DNA from: Aquila chrysaetos chrysaetos
Taxonomy: Eukaryota > Chordata > Aves > Accipitriformes > Accipitridae
Assembly (NCBI RefSeq): GCF_900496995.4
Contig: NW_024470328.1
Span: 1-64,000, forward strand
Length of the DNA: 64,000 nucleotides
Direction: 5' to 3'
Part shown: positions 1-10,897 of the stretch, one piece after another
Numbering within the stretch: position 1 is the stretch's first letter
How the letters are laid out: each line of letters opens with the position of its first letter
The notes under the pieces: generated by a model
The model's input: only the letters and a program-made list of their open reading frames with translations
Told to the model about the DNA's origin: nothing
The model's database searches: none
Position numbers and translations under genes: made by a program

Positions 1-3000
1 CCACCTGAACTTTGGCGTCACTATGGATCCCTATCTGATGCTCTGGGGTAGGCCTGGCGTCCCTACCGGATGCTCCGGGGTACTACCGTTACCCCCACTG
101 GTACTCCGGGGTAGTTCCGGAACCACTACTGCTGCTCCCATGTACACCTGGTGTCACAATGGGCGTGTGGGGGTAGACCCGCCCTCCGTTCCTGACCCTC
201 TGGGGTAGGCCTGGCATCCCTACCTGAAGCTCCGGGGGAGTACTGTTACTCATGCTGGTACTTCTGGCTAGTACCGGTACCCCTGCTGGTACTCCCATGT
301 ACACCTGGTGTCACAATGGGCGTGTGGGGGAAGACCAGCGCTCCCTACCTGAACTTCTGGTGTCACTCTCATATCCCTATCTGACGCTGCGGGGTAGGCC
401 TGGCATCGCTACCTGATGCTCCGGGGTACTACCGTTACCCCCACTGGTACTCCGGGGTAATTCCGGTACCACTACTGGTACTCCCGGGTACAACTCAAGT
501 TCACAATGGGCGTGTGGGGGTAGACCCGTCCTCCTTCCCTAACCATCCGGGGTAGGCCTGGAGTCACTAACTGATACTGTGGGGTAGTACCGTTACCCCT
601 GCTGGTACTTCTGCCTAGTACCGGTACCCCTGCTGGTACTCCCATGTACACCTGGTGTCACAACGGGCGCGTGGGAAAAGACCAGCGCTCCCTACCTGAC
701 CCTCTGTGGTAGGCCTGGCGGCCCTACCTGATGCTGCGGGGTAGTACCGTTACCCCTACTGGTACTTATGGCTTGTACCGTTAACCCCTACTCGTACTCC
801 CGGGTAGTACCGGTACCCGTACTGGTACTCTCGGATACAACTGCTTTCACAATGTGCGCGTGGGGGTAGACCTGCCCTCCCTACCTGGCCAACTTGTTTA
901 CGCCTGGTATCCCTACGTGATGCTCCGTCGGAATACCGTTACCCCTGCTGGTACTTCTGGCTAGTACCGGTACCCCTGCTGGTACTCCCATGTACACCTG
1001 GTGTCACAATGGGCGTGTGGGGGAAGACCAGCGCTCCCTACCTGAACAACTGGCGTCACTCTGGTATCCCTATCTGATGCTCCGGGGTAGGCCTGGCATC
1101 CCTACCTGATGCTCCGGGGTACTACCGTTACCCCCACTGGTACTCCGGGGTAGTTCCGGAACCACTACTGGTACTCTCGGGTACAACTGGTGTCACAATG
1201 GGCGCGCGGGGGTAGACCCGCCCTCCCTACCTGACCATCCGGGGTAGGCCTGGCGTCCCTACCTGATGTTCCGGGGTAGTACCGTTACCCCTACTGGTAC
1301 TTATGGCTAGTACCGGTACCCCTACTCGTACCCCCGGGTACAACTGCTTTCACAATGGGCGCGTGGGGGTAGACCCGCCCTCCCTACCTGACCATCCGGG
1401 GTAGGCCTGGCATCCCTACCTGATGCTCCGGGGTACTACCGTTACCCCCACTGGTACTCCGGGGTAGTTCCGGAACCCCTACTGGTGCTCCCATGTACAC
1501 CTGGTGTCACAATGGGCGCGTGGGGAAAGACCAGCGCTCCCTACCTGAACTTCTGGCGTCACTCTGGTATCCCTATCTGATGCTCCGGGGTAGGCCTGGC
1601 ATCCCTACCTGATGCTCCGGGGTACTACCGTTACCCCCACTGGTACTCCGGGGTAGTTCCGGAACCACTACTGGTACTCTCGGGTACAACTCGTGTCGCA
1701 ATGGGCACGCGGGGGTAGACCCGCCCTCCGTACCTGACCCTCTGGGGTAGGCCTGGCAACCCTACCTGAAGCTCCGGGGTAGTACTGTTACCCCTGCTGG
1801 TACTTCTGGCTAGTACCGGTACCCCTGCTGGTACTCCCATGTACACCTGGTGTCACAAGCGGCGTGCGGGGGAAGACCAGCGCTCCCTACCTGAACAACT
1901 GGTGTTACTCTCTTATCCCTATCTGATGCTCCGGGGTAGGCCTGGCATCCCTACCTGATGCTCCGGGGTACTAGCGTTACCCCCACTGGTACTGCGGGGT
2001 AGTTCCGGAACCACTACTGGTACTCTCGGGAAAAACTGCTTGTCACAATGGGCGTGCAGGGGTAGACCCGCCCTCCCTACCTGACCTTCCGGGGTAGGCC
2101 TGGCGACCCTACCTGGTGTTGTGGGATAGTACCGTTACCCCTACTGGTACTTATGGCTAGTACCGGTACCCCTGCTGGTACTCCCATGTACACCTGGTGT
2201 CACAATGGGCGTGCAGGGGAAGACCAGTGCTCCCTACCTGAACTTCTGGCGTCACTCTGGTACCCTATGTGATGCTCCGGGGTAGGCCTGGCATCCCTAC
2301 CTGATGCTCCGGGGTACTCCCGTTACCCCCACTGGTACTCCGGGGTAGTTCCGGAACCCCTACTGGTGCTCCCATGTACACCTGGTGTCACAATGGGCGC
2401 GTGGGGAAAGACCAGCGCTCCCTACCTGAACTTCTGGCGTCACTCTGGTATCCCTACCTGATGCTCCGGGGTACTACCGTTACCCCCACTGGTACTGCGG
2501 GGTAGTTCCGGAACCCCTACTGGTGCTCCCGTGTACAACTGGTGTCACAATGGGCGCGTGGGGGTAGACCCGCCCTCCCTACCTGACCCTCTGTGGTAGG
2601 CGTGGCATCCTTATCTGATGCTCCGGCGTAGTATCATTACCCCTACTGGTACTCCCATGTACACCTGGTGTCACAATGGCCGTGCGGGGAAAGACCAGCT
2701 TTCCCTACCTGAACCTCTTGGGTAGGCCTGGTGTCCCTACCTGATGCTCTGGGGTAGTACCGTTACCCCTACTGCTACTCCGGGGTAGTTTTGGTACCAC
2801 TACTGGTACTCCCATGTACACCTGTTGTCACAATGGGCGTGCGGGGGAAGACCAGCGCTCCCTACCTGAACATCTGGTGTTACTCTGGTATCCCTTTCTG
2901 AACATCTGGGGTAGGCCTGGCATGCCTACCTGATGCTCCGGGGTACTACCGTTACCCCTGCTGGTACTCTGGGATAGTTCCGGTACCACTACTGGTACTC

Positions 3001-3548
3001 CCGGATACAACTGCTATCACAATGGGCACGTGCGGGTAGACCCGCCCTCCCTTCCTGGCCCTCTTGGTTACGCCTGGACCCTACCAGAAGCTCCGCAATA
3101 GTACCGTTACCCCCACTAGTACTCCGGGGTAGTTCAGGTACCACTACTTGTACTCCCATGTACAACTGGTGTCACAATGGGCGCGTGGGGGAATACCCGC
3201 CCTCCCTACCTGACCCTCTGGGGTAGGCCTGACGACCCTACCTGAAGCTCCGGGGTTGTACCGTTAGCTCTACTGGTACTACGGGCTAGTACCAGCACCC
3301 CTACTGGTACTCCAGGGTACAGCTGGTTTCACAATGGGCTCGTGTGGTAGACCTGCCCTCCATAGCTAAACCCTGGGGTAGGCTTGGCTTCCCTACGTGA
3401 TGCTCTGGAGTACTAGCGTTACCCCTACTGGTACTCCGGGGTACAACTGGTGTCACAATCGGCGTGCTGGATTAGACCCGCCCTCCTTACCTGTACCTCT
3501 GGGGTATGCCTGGTGACCCTACCTGATGCTACGGGATAGTACCGTTAC
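1..3548. repeat. GGTAC-rich tandem satellite, first block
   Basis: The block is built from short variants of a unit containing CTACTGGTACTCCGGGGTAG and CCTACCTGATGCTCCGGGG. A landmark close to TCACAATGGGCG recurs near 155, 314, 502, 659, 849, 1004, 1194, 1351 and onward to about 3450. The higher-order period is therefore roughly 155-190 bp, made of about 20-25 bp subunits. Unit order and point changes vary, so this is a diverged higher-order satellite. Short open frames here are by-products of the repeat and have no coding signature. It resumes at 4122 after a solo LTR. Confidence 0.9.
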
Positions 3549-4121
3549 TGACGTGCGGAAACAGACTCCACAATCAGTGAGATTGTAAATTAGGTATGTT
3601 TATTCAGCACTGGGCAGCACGGGGGGTAGTCCCACCAAAGTCGTGCGTGCCCGACTCGGCAGTTCGCCTCAAGTTTATACAGTCAAGTGTTACATATTCA
3701 CAATACACCTATACATATGCATGACCTGTCCCCGCTTCATATTAAAATTAGCTCCGAGAGGTCATTTCCATAGTCTCCTCTCAACTGCGCTTGTGCTGTG
3801 CCTCTTTATGGTGGTCGTCTGGTGGTCACAGAGATGAAGATAGATGACTCCTCTTTGTCACCGCTAGTAACCTTTCTTCTTGCGCAGGCTCAGTGATTTC
3901 TTGGTATTCACCCAAGCCGCAAGACCAGTCTTAGCTGGCTCTTGGGGCCTGCTCCTGCTTCTGATCAGGAACTGTCTCTACCTTATTGGCTGGTTCTTAG
4001 GACCAGCTCTTCTTATCAAGGACTGTCTCTATGTCAGCTAATATCAAAAATGTAAGTGCTGAACATCATCTTTCATCCCCCTTTATTATGTCTACTGAGA
4101 TTCTTTTGACTTACATTGTCA
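3549..4121 (-). mobile_element. Solo LTR, family A, inserted in the satellite
   Basis: Read on the minus strand this runs TG to CA, carries a TATAAA-type box and an AATAAA signal, and ends in a short R-U5. It matches the family A LTRs at 8566-9141 and 47690-48263 but is more diverged. Satellite lies on both sides and no internal retroviral sequence is attached, so it is a solo LTR. The bases next to the two ends do not form a clear duplication. Confidence 0.85.
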
Positions 4122-4733
4122 AAGTACCTCTACCTGATGCTTCACGTAGGCCTGGCATCCCTACCCGCACAGACAGGGTAGACCAGGCCTCCCTACCTGA
4201 CCATCAGCGGTAGGCCTGGCGTCCCTTCCAGATGCTCCAGGGTAGCATTGGTACCCTTACTGGTACTCCAGGGTAGTAGCGGTACCCCTGCTGGTACTCC
4301 GGGGTACACCTGCTGTCCCTACTGGTCCTCCGGGCTAGACCTGGCCTCCCTACTGTTGCTTGCAGGGTAGACCTGGACCCCTATCAGCAAGCGTGGGGTT
4401 GACCTGGCCTTCCTACCCACGCGGGTGGGGTAAACCTGACGTCCTCTACCTGATCCTCTGGGGTACTAACGGTATCCTTACTGATACTCCAGGTTAGTAA
4501 TGATACCCCCACTAGCACTCCGGGGTAGCACCATTACGCCCCCCCGTACTTTGGCGTAGTACCGATACACCTACTGGTACTCCAGGGTACAACTGCTGTC
4601 CCTGCTGGCGCCTGTCTACACCCGCCCACCCTACCTGACACTCTGCGGTAGACCTCGATTCCCTACCTGATGCTCCGGGGTAGACCTGGCCACCCTATCA
4701 GGTAACATCCCCCCCAGTACTTGTGGGTAGTAC
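4122..4733. repeat. GGTAC-rich tandem satellite, second block
   Basis: This continues the satellite beyond the solo LTR, with CCTACCTGATGC and GGTAGGCCTGGC variants, and stops where the ERV1 5' LTR begins. Units are more irregular here than in the first block. Confidence 0.85.
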
Positions 4734-5538
4734 TGTGAAATATATTCACCTGATTCGCGTCAATATAAAACAATGATAGGGCCGCATGGTGAAATGTGAC
4801 CCTCTCTGCATATGTAATTTTTAACCATTTTGCTTGATCTTGTATAACCATAGGCCTAAGGGAAGTAGGAGAGCATGTATATAGTTCTTGCTTCCTGCAA
4901 AAGCCATATAACAATAGGAAATGACGAAAGTTAGAAACGAAATAAAATCAGACATCAAGTAGAAATCGAAAAATACTTTACACGGTCTCTCGGAGGTAGT
5001 GGAATCCTATAGTTGCAAAAGAATTTGCAAAGGTGTAAAGAAAAAAGGGGGGGGATTGATATAGCGAACAAACTGCTTATTGCTTAATGATTGTCTCTCT
5101 GTAACTTTACATACCAAGGACTGGTGTTTGTCAAGGATTAAGCTTGTCAGAGACTGGTGCTTGGGAATGATGAGCAAGAAGGAACCAAGAGCGATCACAA
5201 GACTTAATTAAGTGTTCGATGAATTTACGATCTTGTTAAGAAGGCACAAGTAGAGGCCTTGCTTGAATAGATAAGGCCGGAAAAGATAAGAACTCCTGCC
5301 TTTGTTCCCATCCTTGTAGATAATTTAGCTTAAACTACCCATATGGTTCTATACCACTAATGAGAACTTAGATAATAAGAACACTAACAAGCACTAAAGT
5401 ATCAAAACATGTAAAGGACCATACTGCGCAGAATCACCTGAGGAGGGTCAAATAGCGGACAAGTGAGGAAGACCATGGAAGGCCACCAGAGGACTCCTGA
5501 AGACCACCAGAGACCTTCAATGCGCCTGCGTAAAGGAC

Positions 5539-5546
5539 ATTTGCAT
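5539..5546 (+). promoter_or_regulatory. Octamer motif in ERV1 LTR
   Basis: ATTTGCAT is the consensus POU/Oct-factor site and lies in the part of the LTR expected to be U3. It is preserved in the 3' LTR and in the inverted solo copy. Binding is inferred only. Confidence 0.45.
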
Positions 5547-5719
5547 ATGCTAATAGTTTCCCGGAAAACTAATGAATATGTATACACATTTCTCAGGAAT
5601 CTAGTGAATATGTATGTAGAACCTGTACTTAACCTGCACAATTAGACCTGACGGTGTGTGCCTTGGTAGAGCAGAGGCTCCCGGTGCACCCAGCGCTGTT
5701 TGCTTACCTCTGTTCATGT

Positions 5720-5725
5720 AATAAA
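5720..5725 (+). terminator. Poly(A) signal of ERV1 LTR
   Basis: AATAAA about 50 bp before the LTR end, placed as expected for the R region of a retroviral LTR. The 3' LTR keeps the same site. Confidence 0.7.
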
Positions 5726-5776
5726 TTGTAAACTTTAATTAGAATCCTGTTTTTGGATATGATAATTTTTCACAAT

Positions 5777-5794
5777 TGGGGGCTCGTCCGGGAT
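5777..5794 (+). other. ERV1 primer binding site, tRNA-Pro type
   Basis: TGGGGGCTCGTCCGGGAT starts two bases after the LTR end. It is the 18-mer complementary to the 3' end of tRNA-Pro used by murine leukaemia virus and related gammaretroviruses. Confidence 0.9.
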
Positions 5795-6271
5795 GGTCTT
5801 AGTTCCTGATTTCTGACTTAATCTAGGAGGGGCGCCCCACCATTTGCTGGCTCCTGATTGGGTCGGTTCGGGACTAACGCCATCCTGAACCTGAATAGGG
5901 GCAAGCAAAGAATTTGATTTTTTTTTTGAGCTCCCTTGCTGGCTGCAGCTGTTTATTTTGCCCGTAACTCTGCGCGCGAAGATCCGAACAAAGACGACGG
6001 AGTCGTAAGTATTTAAGGGGTATACCATTCGGTTGGGTGGGATTCGGTCGCCTGTATGTGTGTAAGAGTGTGACTGAGACGAAACTTAGTTTCGAAGCGA
6101 TTGTGGAGGTCTTCTAACCGCGGTTCCAATCTCCCACGAGGGACTTGGCTGGTGAAGGACCGAAGCGATTCCTATAGGATTCGTGGGTGGGTGATAGGTC
6201 CTAAAACCCCCTGCAAGACACTCTTAGCGGTGACCAAGGGCTGTAGGAATTGCCACAGTAAAATTCCTAAG

Positions 6272-7571
6272 ATGGGTCAGACAAAATCGAAGACCAAGGA
6301 CCAGAAAAAAGGGAGCAAATTACCAGATATACCATCAGAAAGTCCATTAGGAGTAATGATTAAAAATTGGAATGAAAGGGGTCCAAGAAAAGGGAAAAGT
6401 AAATTAAAATTGATTCAATATTGCATGGTTGAATGGCCAAAGGAGCCTTTAAGACCACATGTCTTTTGGCCCGTTTTTGGATCCTTTGAAGACTGGATTT
6501 GCCAGGCCTTATATATATATGTTAACTCAAAGGAACCTTTTAGTCAGGAGGAAAGTGATTATGCAGGAGTATGGATCAGGACTTCATGTCCTTTTCCAGC
6601 CTCAATACTTACATTAAAGACAGATGAGAAGTTTAAGGGAGAAGAAGGAGACACAAATGAAAAGGGGAAAGAAAAAGATGATCAATGGGAGCCACTAGAT
6701 AACCTGCCGCCTCCATACCTTAACAATCTACCTCCGGCAGCGGCTCCCCCTCAGGTGGCCGCAGTACCCCCACCAGTACCACCGTTGTCCCTGCCTCCAC
6801 CACCAATAGCACCGGAATTAGAACTACCTCCGGCTGCATGTACCAGAAGTAGGACTGCCGTATCTGAGGGAGCTTCTTTATATCCCTTACGAGAGGTACC
6901 CCTCGGAGGCAATCAAGGAGGCGTCGGGTTTGTGGCAGTCCCATTAAATACCACAGATGGAAGAAATTTTAAGAAAGAAATGGGGACCCTATTGGATGAT
7001 CCCCTTGGAGTAGCTGAAAAGCTGGACCAATTCCTAGGCCCCAATACTTACACCTGGGAGGAAATACAGTCCATTTTAGGGATCTTATTTACTGCTGAGG
7101 AGAAGGGAATGATTAGGCAAGCTGGGATGAGAATTTGGGAAAGACAGAATCGGGTGGGACCCCCGGGAGAGCAAAAATGGCCAAATGTGGATTCCCACTG
7201 GGATCATCCTTAGAACACAATTTGTGGCTAAATCCTGGGGGAACATAAGACGGAAATTAGAAAAACTGGAAGACTGGCAAGAAAGAGGATTAGAAGAGTT
7301 ACTTAGGGAAGCACAGAAAGTATATGTTAGGAGAGATGAGGAAAAACAAAAAGCAAAAGCTAAGATCTTTGTAGCAGCAGTAAGAGAAGGTCAAAAATAT
7401 AAGACCCCGTCCGGGGAAAGAAGAGAAAAAGGAGTAGAGAAAACACCCAGGGGACAGACTTATCGAGAAAGATTTACAGTTCCTGTTTGTTAATATTGTA
7501 ACAAGATAGGACATGTTCAGAGGAACTGTTGTAAGTGGGAACAAGATGAAAAAATATTCAAAGAAGAATAG
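6272..7571 (+). pseudogene. gag: ERV1 gag (broken)
   Basis: Gag is the virion core precursor. I start it at the ATG at 6272 because it encodes MGQ, the N-myristoylation start typical of gammaretroviruses. In order there are a basic matrix region, a proline-rich segment with a PPPY late motif near 6708-6720, and a capsid N-terminal part ending at a stop at 7211-7213. Capsid C-terminal sequence (a KSWGNIRRKLEKLEDW stretch) reappears in another frame near 7220, so sequence including the major homology region was lost with a frame change. The nucleocapsid knuckle (C, C, H, C) is hit by TAA at 7491-7493. The natural end is TAG at 7569-7571, in frame with protease. The frame is also open upstream of the ATG back to a CTG at 6074. 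Confidence 0.88.
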
Positions 7572-7586
7572 GGGTGTCAGGGGCTA
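7569..7586 (+). promoter_or_regulatory. ERV1 gag-pol stop codon readthrough context
   Basis: The gag stop TAG is followed by GGGTGTCAGGG and protease continues in the same frame. Gammaretroviruses such as murine leukaemia virus read through a UAG followed by G and a purine-rich spacer leading to a pseudoknot. The identity of the first downstream bases is close; the pseudoknot was not folded. Confidence 0.65.
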
Positions 7587-8540
7587 TATCTTCTGGGGAC
7601 TTCAACATCAACGGAGCCCTTGATAAAATTATTAATTGGTCCCCATAAGGAGGAAGTTTTATTTTTGGTGGACACAGGGACTGAAAAATCCACTATTCAA
7701 AAACTTCCGAAAGGAATAGAAAAAGGGAAGGGTTATATGTCAGTAGTAGGAGCAAAAGGGGAACCTTTTAAAGTACCTGTTTTGAAAGATGTAGAAGTAG
7801 AAACAGAAAAGAAAATTTGCCTTAATGATTTACTTTTGCTCCCTGAAGCGGAATACAATTTATTAGGAAGGGATTTGATTTTGAAATTAAACTTAGGCAT
7901 TCAAAGTCAAGGGGATAAGTTGCAGATTAAATTATATACTCTAACACAAGAAGATGAAAAAGCCATTAACCCTGCTGTATGGTATAGGGAGGGGGAAATT
8001 GGAAAGATAGAAATGGACCCCATAAATATTCAAATAATAGATCCGCATTGTCCAATTAGAGTCAAACAATATCCTATACCAATGGAGGGTCGAAAAGGGT
8101 TAAAACCTGTAGTTGACAGACTTCTGGAAAAAGGAACTTTAGAACCATGTATGTCACCTCATAATACACCCATCCTCCCTGTAAAGAAATCGGATGGGTC
8201 ATACAGGATGGTACAAGATTTGAGAGCTGTAAATGAGCGAACAATTACTAAATCCCCCGTTGTGGCAAATACTTATACTTTACTGAGTCATATATCTCCC
8301 AAACATACTTGGTATAGTGTGATAGATTTAAAGGATGCTTTTTGGGCCTGCCCTCTGGATGAGGGATCTAGAGATTATTTTGCTTTTGAGTGGGAAGACC
8401 CCACAACAGGACGAAAACAACAATTAAGATGGACTGTACTACCAAAGAGGTTTACAGAGTCACCCCATCTATTTGGACAAACTTTAGAAAAAATATTTAA
8501 AAGGATTAAAGGTGTCCTGATCAAAATTACACTAAAATGA
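7572..8540 (+). pseudogene. pol: ERV1 protease and N-terminal reverse transcriptase
   Basis: The frame continues directly from the gag stop. Protease carries the catalytic VDTG at 7668-7679 and a GRD motif near 7867. Reverse transcriptase follows with the fingers and palm landmarks LPVKKSDGSYRMVQDLRAVN and VIDLKDAF. The frame ends at TGA 8538-8540, just past the region matching LPQGF (here LPKRF). The YXDD active-site motif, thumb, connection and RNase H are absent. The next recognisable sequence is a stretch just before integrase, so an internal deletion joins the two near 8510-8545. This enzyme cannot be functional. Confidence 0.88.
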
Positions 8541-8565
8541 ATGTAGTACAAACCAAGGGGGATAC

Positions 8566-9141
8566 TGAGACAAGGGGAGTCAAAAGAATCTCAGTAGACA
8601 TAATAAAGGGGGGATGAAAGATGATGTTTAGCGCTTACATTGTTGAAATTAGCTGACATAGAGACAGTCCTTGATAAGAAGAGCTGGTCCTAGGAACCAG
8701 CCAATAAGGTAAAGACAGTTCCTGATAAGAAGCAGGAGCAGGCCCCAAGAGCCAGCTAAGACTGGTCTTGCGGCTTGGGTGAATACCAAGAAATCACTGA
8801 GCCTGCGCAAGAAGAAAGGTTACTACCGGTGACGAAGAGGAGTCATCTATCTTCATCTCTGCGACCACCAGACGACCACCATAAAGTGGCACTGCGCAAG
8901 CGCAGTTGAGAGGAGACTATGGAAATGACCTCTCGGAGCTAATTTTAATATGAAGCGGGGACAGGTCATGCATATGTATAGGCGTATTGTGAATATGTAA
9001 CACTTGACTGTATAAACTTGAAAGTAACTGCTGAGTCGGGCGCGCACGACTTTGGTGGGACTACCCCCCGTGCTGCCCAGCGCTGAATAAACATACCTAC
9101 TTTACAATCTCACTGATTGTGGAGTCCGTTTCCGCACGTCA
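8566..9141 (+). mobile_element. Solo LTR, family A, inside ERV1 pol
   Basis: A 576-bp TG-to-CA element flanked by the 4-bp duplication ATAC (8562-8565 and 9142-9145). TATAAA lies at 9011-9016 and AATAAA at 9086-9091. The 4-bp duplication suits a gammaretroviral integrase. It is about 99% identical to the copy at 47690-48263 (about four differences by eye). Its R and U5 are shared with the ERV2 LTRs, but its U3 is longer. Confidence 0.92.
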
Positions 9142-9144
9142 ATA

Positions 9145-10217
9145 CCAGTGAAGAAAGACGGGAGGAAGGAGAGAAGAAGTTTACCCCTGAGGAACGAACA
9201 AAACTGAAAAACGTTTGCATGCGCAAACATTGGGGTACACAGGCATTGAGTGATCACTTCCTTAAACAATTTGGCTGTATCGGGACTTTTGAAATAGCAA
9301 AACAAATTACACAAGGCTGTTTAACCTGTCAAAAGATAAATAAGAAAGTGTTTCGACAAGTAGCTAAGGGAGGTAGAAAAACAGCATACAGACCTTTTGA
9401 GAGAGTACAAGTTGATTTCACTGAATTACCCAAGGTAGGGAGGATAAAATATTTATTGGTAATAGTAGATCATCTAACACGGTGGGTAGAAGCTTACCCC
9501 GTAGCACGAGCTACGGCACAGATGGTGGTAAAAATTCTATTAGAACACTTGATACCTAGATATGGGGTAATCCAGTGCATTGACTCTGATCAAGGCACAC
9601 ACTTCACTTCCAAAGTAATAAAAATATTATGTCAATCATTAGGTATTCAGTGGGAATACCACACTCCGTGGCATCCACAAAGCTCAGGGAAAGTAGAAAG
9701 GATGAATCAAACAATAAAACAAGAGTTGGCTAAATTAATGATTGAGACCCAAATGCCTTGGACAAAATGTTTACCATTGGCACTTTTAAATATAAGAACG
9801 AAGCCACACAGTGAGACTGGATTGTCACCATACGAAATGTTATATGGTATGCCTTATTCTCACGGGATGCCTCTGGGGAATAATGTAGTTGAAGATCAAA
9901 ATATCCGAGAATATATAATTACTATCAGGAAAACATTAAAGGAACTAAGAGAGATTGGGATGTTCGTTCAAACACCACCATTAAGATTTACAATTCATCA
10001 ATTAAAACCGGGAGATAAGGTTCTAATAAAAACATGGAAGGAAGGAAACTTATCTCCCCTCTGGGAAGGACCTTTTCTTGTTTTATTAACTACAGAAACA
10101 GCTGTGAGAACTGCTGAAAAAGGGTGGACACACGTGTCGCGAATAAAAGGTCCAGTGAAGGAGTGGAAAATGACATCTGAGCCAGGAGAAACTAAACTAA
10201 CCATCAAACGAACTTGA
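9145..10217 (+). pseudogene. pol: ERV1 integrase (open, but cut off from pol)
   Basis: Integrase inserts viral DNA into the host chromosome. This frame is open from the end of the solo LTR to TGA at 10215-10217. It contains the N-terminal zinc-binding histidines and cysteines (a GCLTCQK motif), a catalytic core with the first aspartate in VQVDFTELP and the second in DSDQGTHF, and a glutamate in GKVERMN exactly 35 residues after the second aspartate. The C-terminal part includes LKPGDKVLIK and LWEGPF. All catalytic residues are kept. The upstream RT and RNase H part is deleted and the LTR lies in between, so I call it part of a broken pol. Confidence 0.88.
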
Positions 10218-10897
10218 AGAGGCCTTACAATTGACTGGTAGGGGTATATGTGTATCCTTACAGACTCCAGACCCAAGTGAATCCCAGCTCGTTGGCTAAG
10301 GCCGTGGGAGGAACCGTTGTTGTATGGGAGGAGTACCCCAACTGACGACGCGGAACAGCAGAACCCCGAGTCGAGCTAGTATTCAACTTTGTCCAATTTG
10401 TCGCCGGTGCAGTCTGTATCTTATTTGCCATTGTTATTACTGTGGGAAATATATAATCCATTATAACGGATCACAACAAGTATATTTAGTGACCACACTA
10501 TCTCCTTTTTGTATTAGATGTAGAAATATTAATCAATTAGAAATACTAACGAGAAAAAGATATTTTTGTCGTCGAACTGACAGGGTTGTAGTAATATAAG
10601 ATCAATTGCTGTGGGAATTTTATTATGACTATTTCTATATAATATATGCAAAAACTTTTAATTCCTACCAGGGAAAACAACAAGGGGGATAATTTAAGTA
10701 TTAGGATACTTATAAAACACACTGAACTTTTGGAACATAGCACACAAATTGGACTAAGAGCTGACCCTACAATCCCTTGAGTGTTTGGGACAGACCACCT
10801 CTTAAGGAAGAGGGCAAGACCAGATAGGGAACCGGTGGTGCGGCTAAAAGGGTCTGCCAAGGGCTGCAACCCCTCAGGTCTATGACCGCCGACCACT
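10218..10897 (+). other. ERV1 pol-env interval
   Basis: Gammaretroviral env normally overlaps the end of pol, but here about 680 bp separate them. The interval has a short frame at 10346-10456 encoding a hydrophobic segment (VQFVAGAVCILFAIVITV). The same frame is open for some distance upstream of a TGA at 10343-10345. No known product is recognised. The interval probably also holds the env splice acceptor, which I cannot place. Confidence 0.45.

Larger units (their letters stand above)
4734..5774 (+). repeat. ERV1 5' LTR (family B, 1041 bp)
   Basis: It begins TGTGAAATATATT and ends TTTTTCACA. An octamer ATTTGCAT lies at 5539-5546 and an AATAAA signal at 5720-5725. It aligns end to end with 13046-14085 and, inverted, with 49810-50853. 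Confidence 0.93.

Noticed and set aside
23-3010. Short open frames of 60-71 codons in the satellite, several alike
   Set aside because: They recur because the DNA repeats. There is no start context, codon bias or domain.
6074-6271. A true glycosylated-gag leader in ERV1
   Set aside because: The extension has no hydrophobic signal-anchor, so I report only the open frame.
9145-10217. Integrase frame as an active host gene
   Set aside because: It is intact at the catalytic residues, but it lies inside a recent provirus behind a solo LTR with no start codon of its own. Youth explains the openness.
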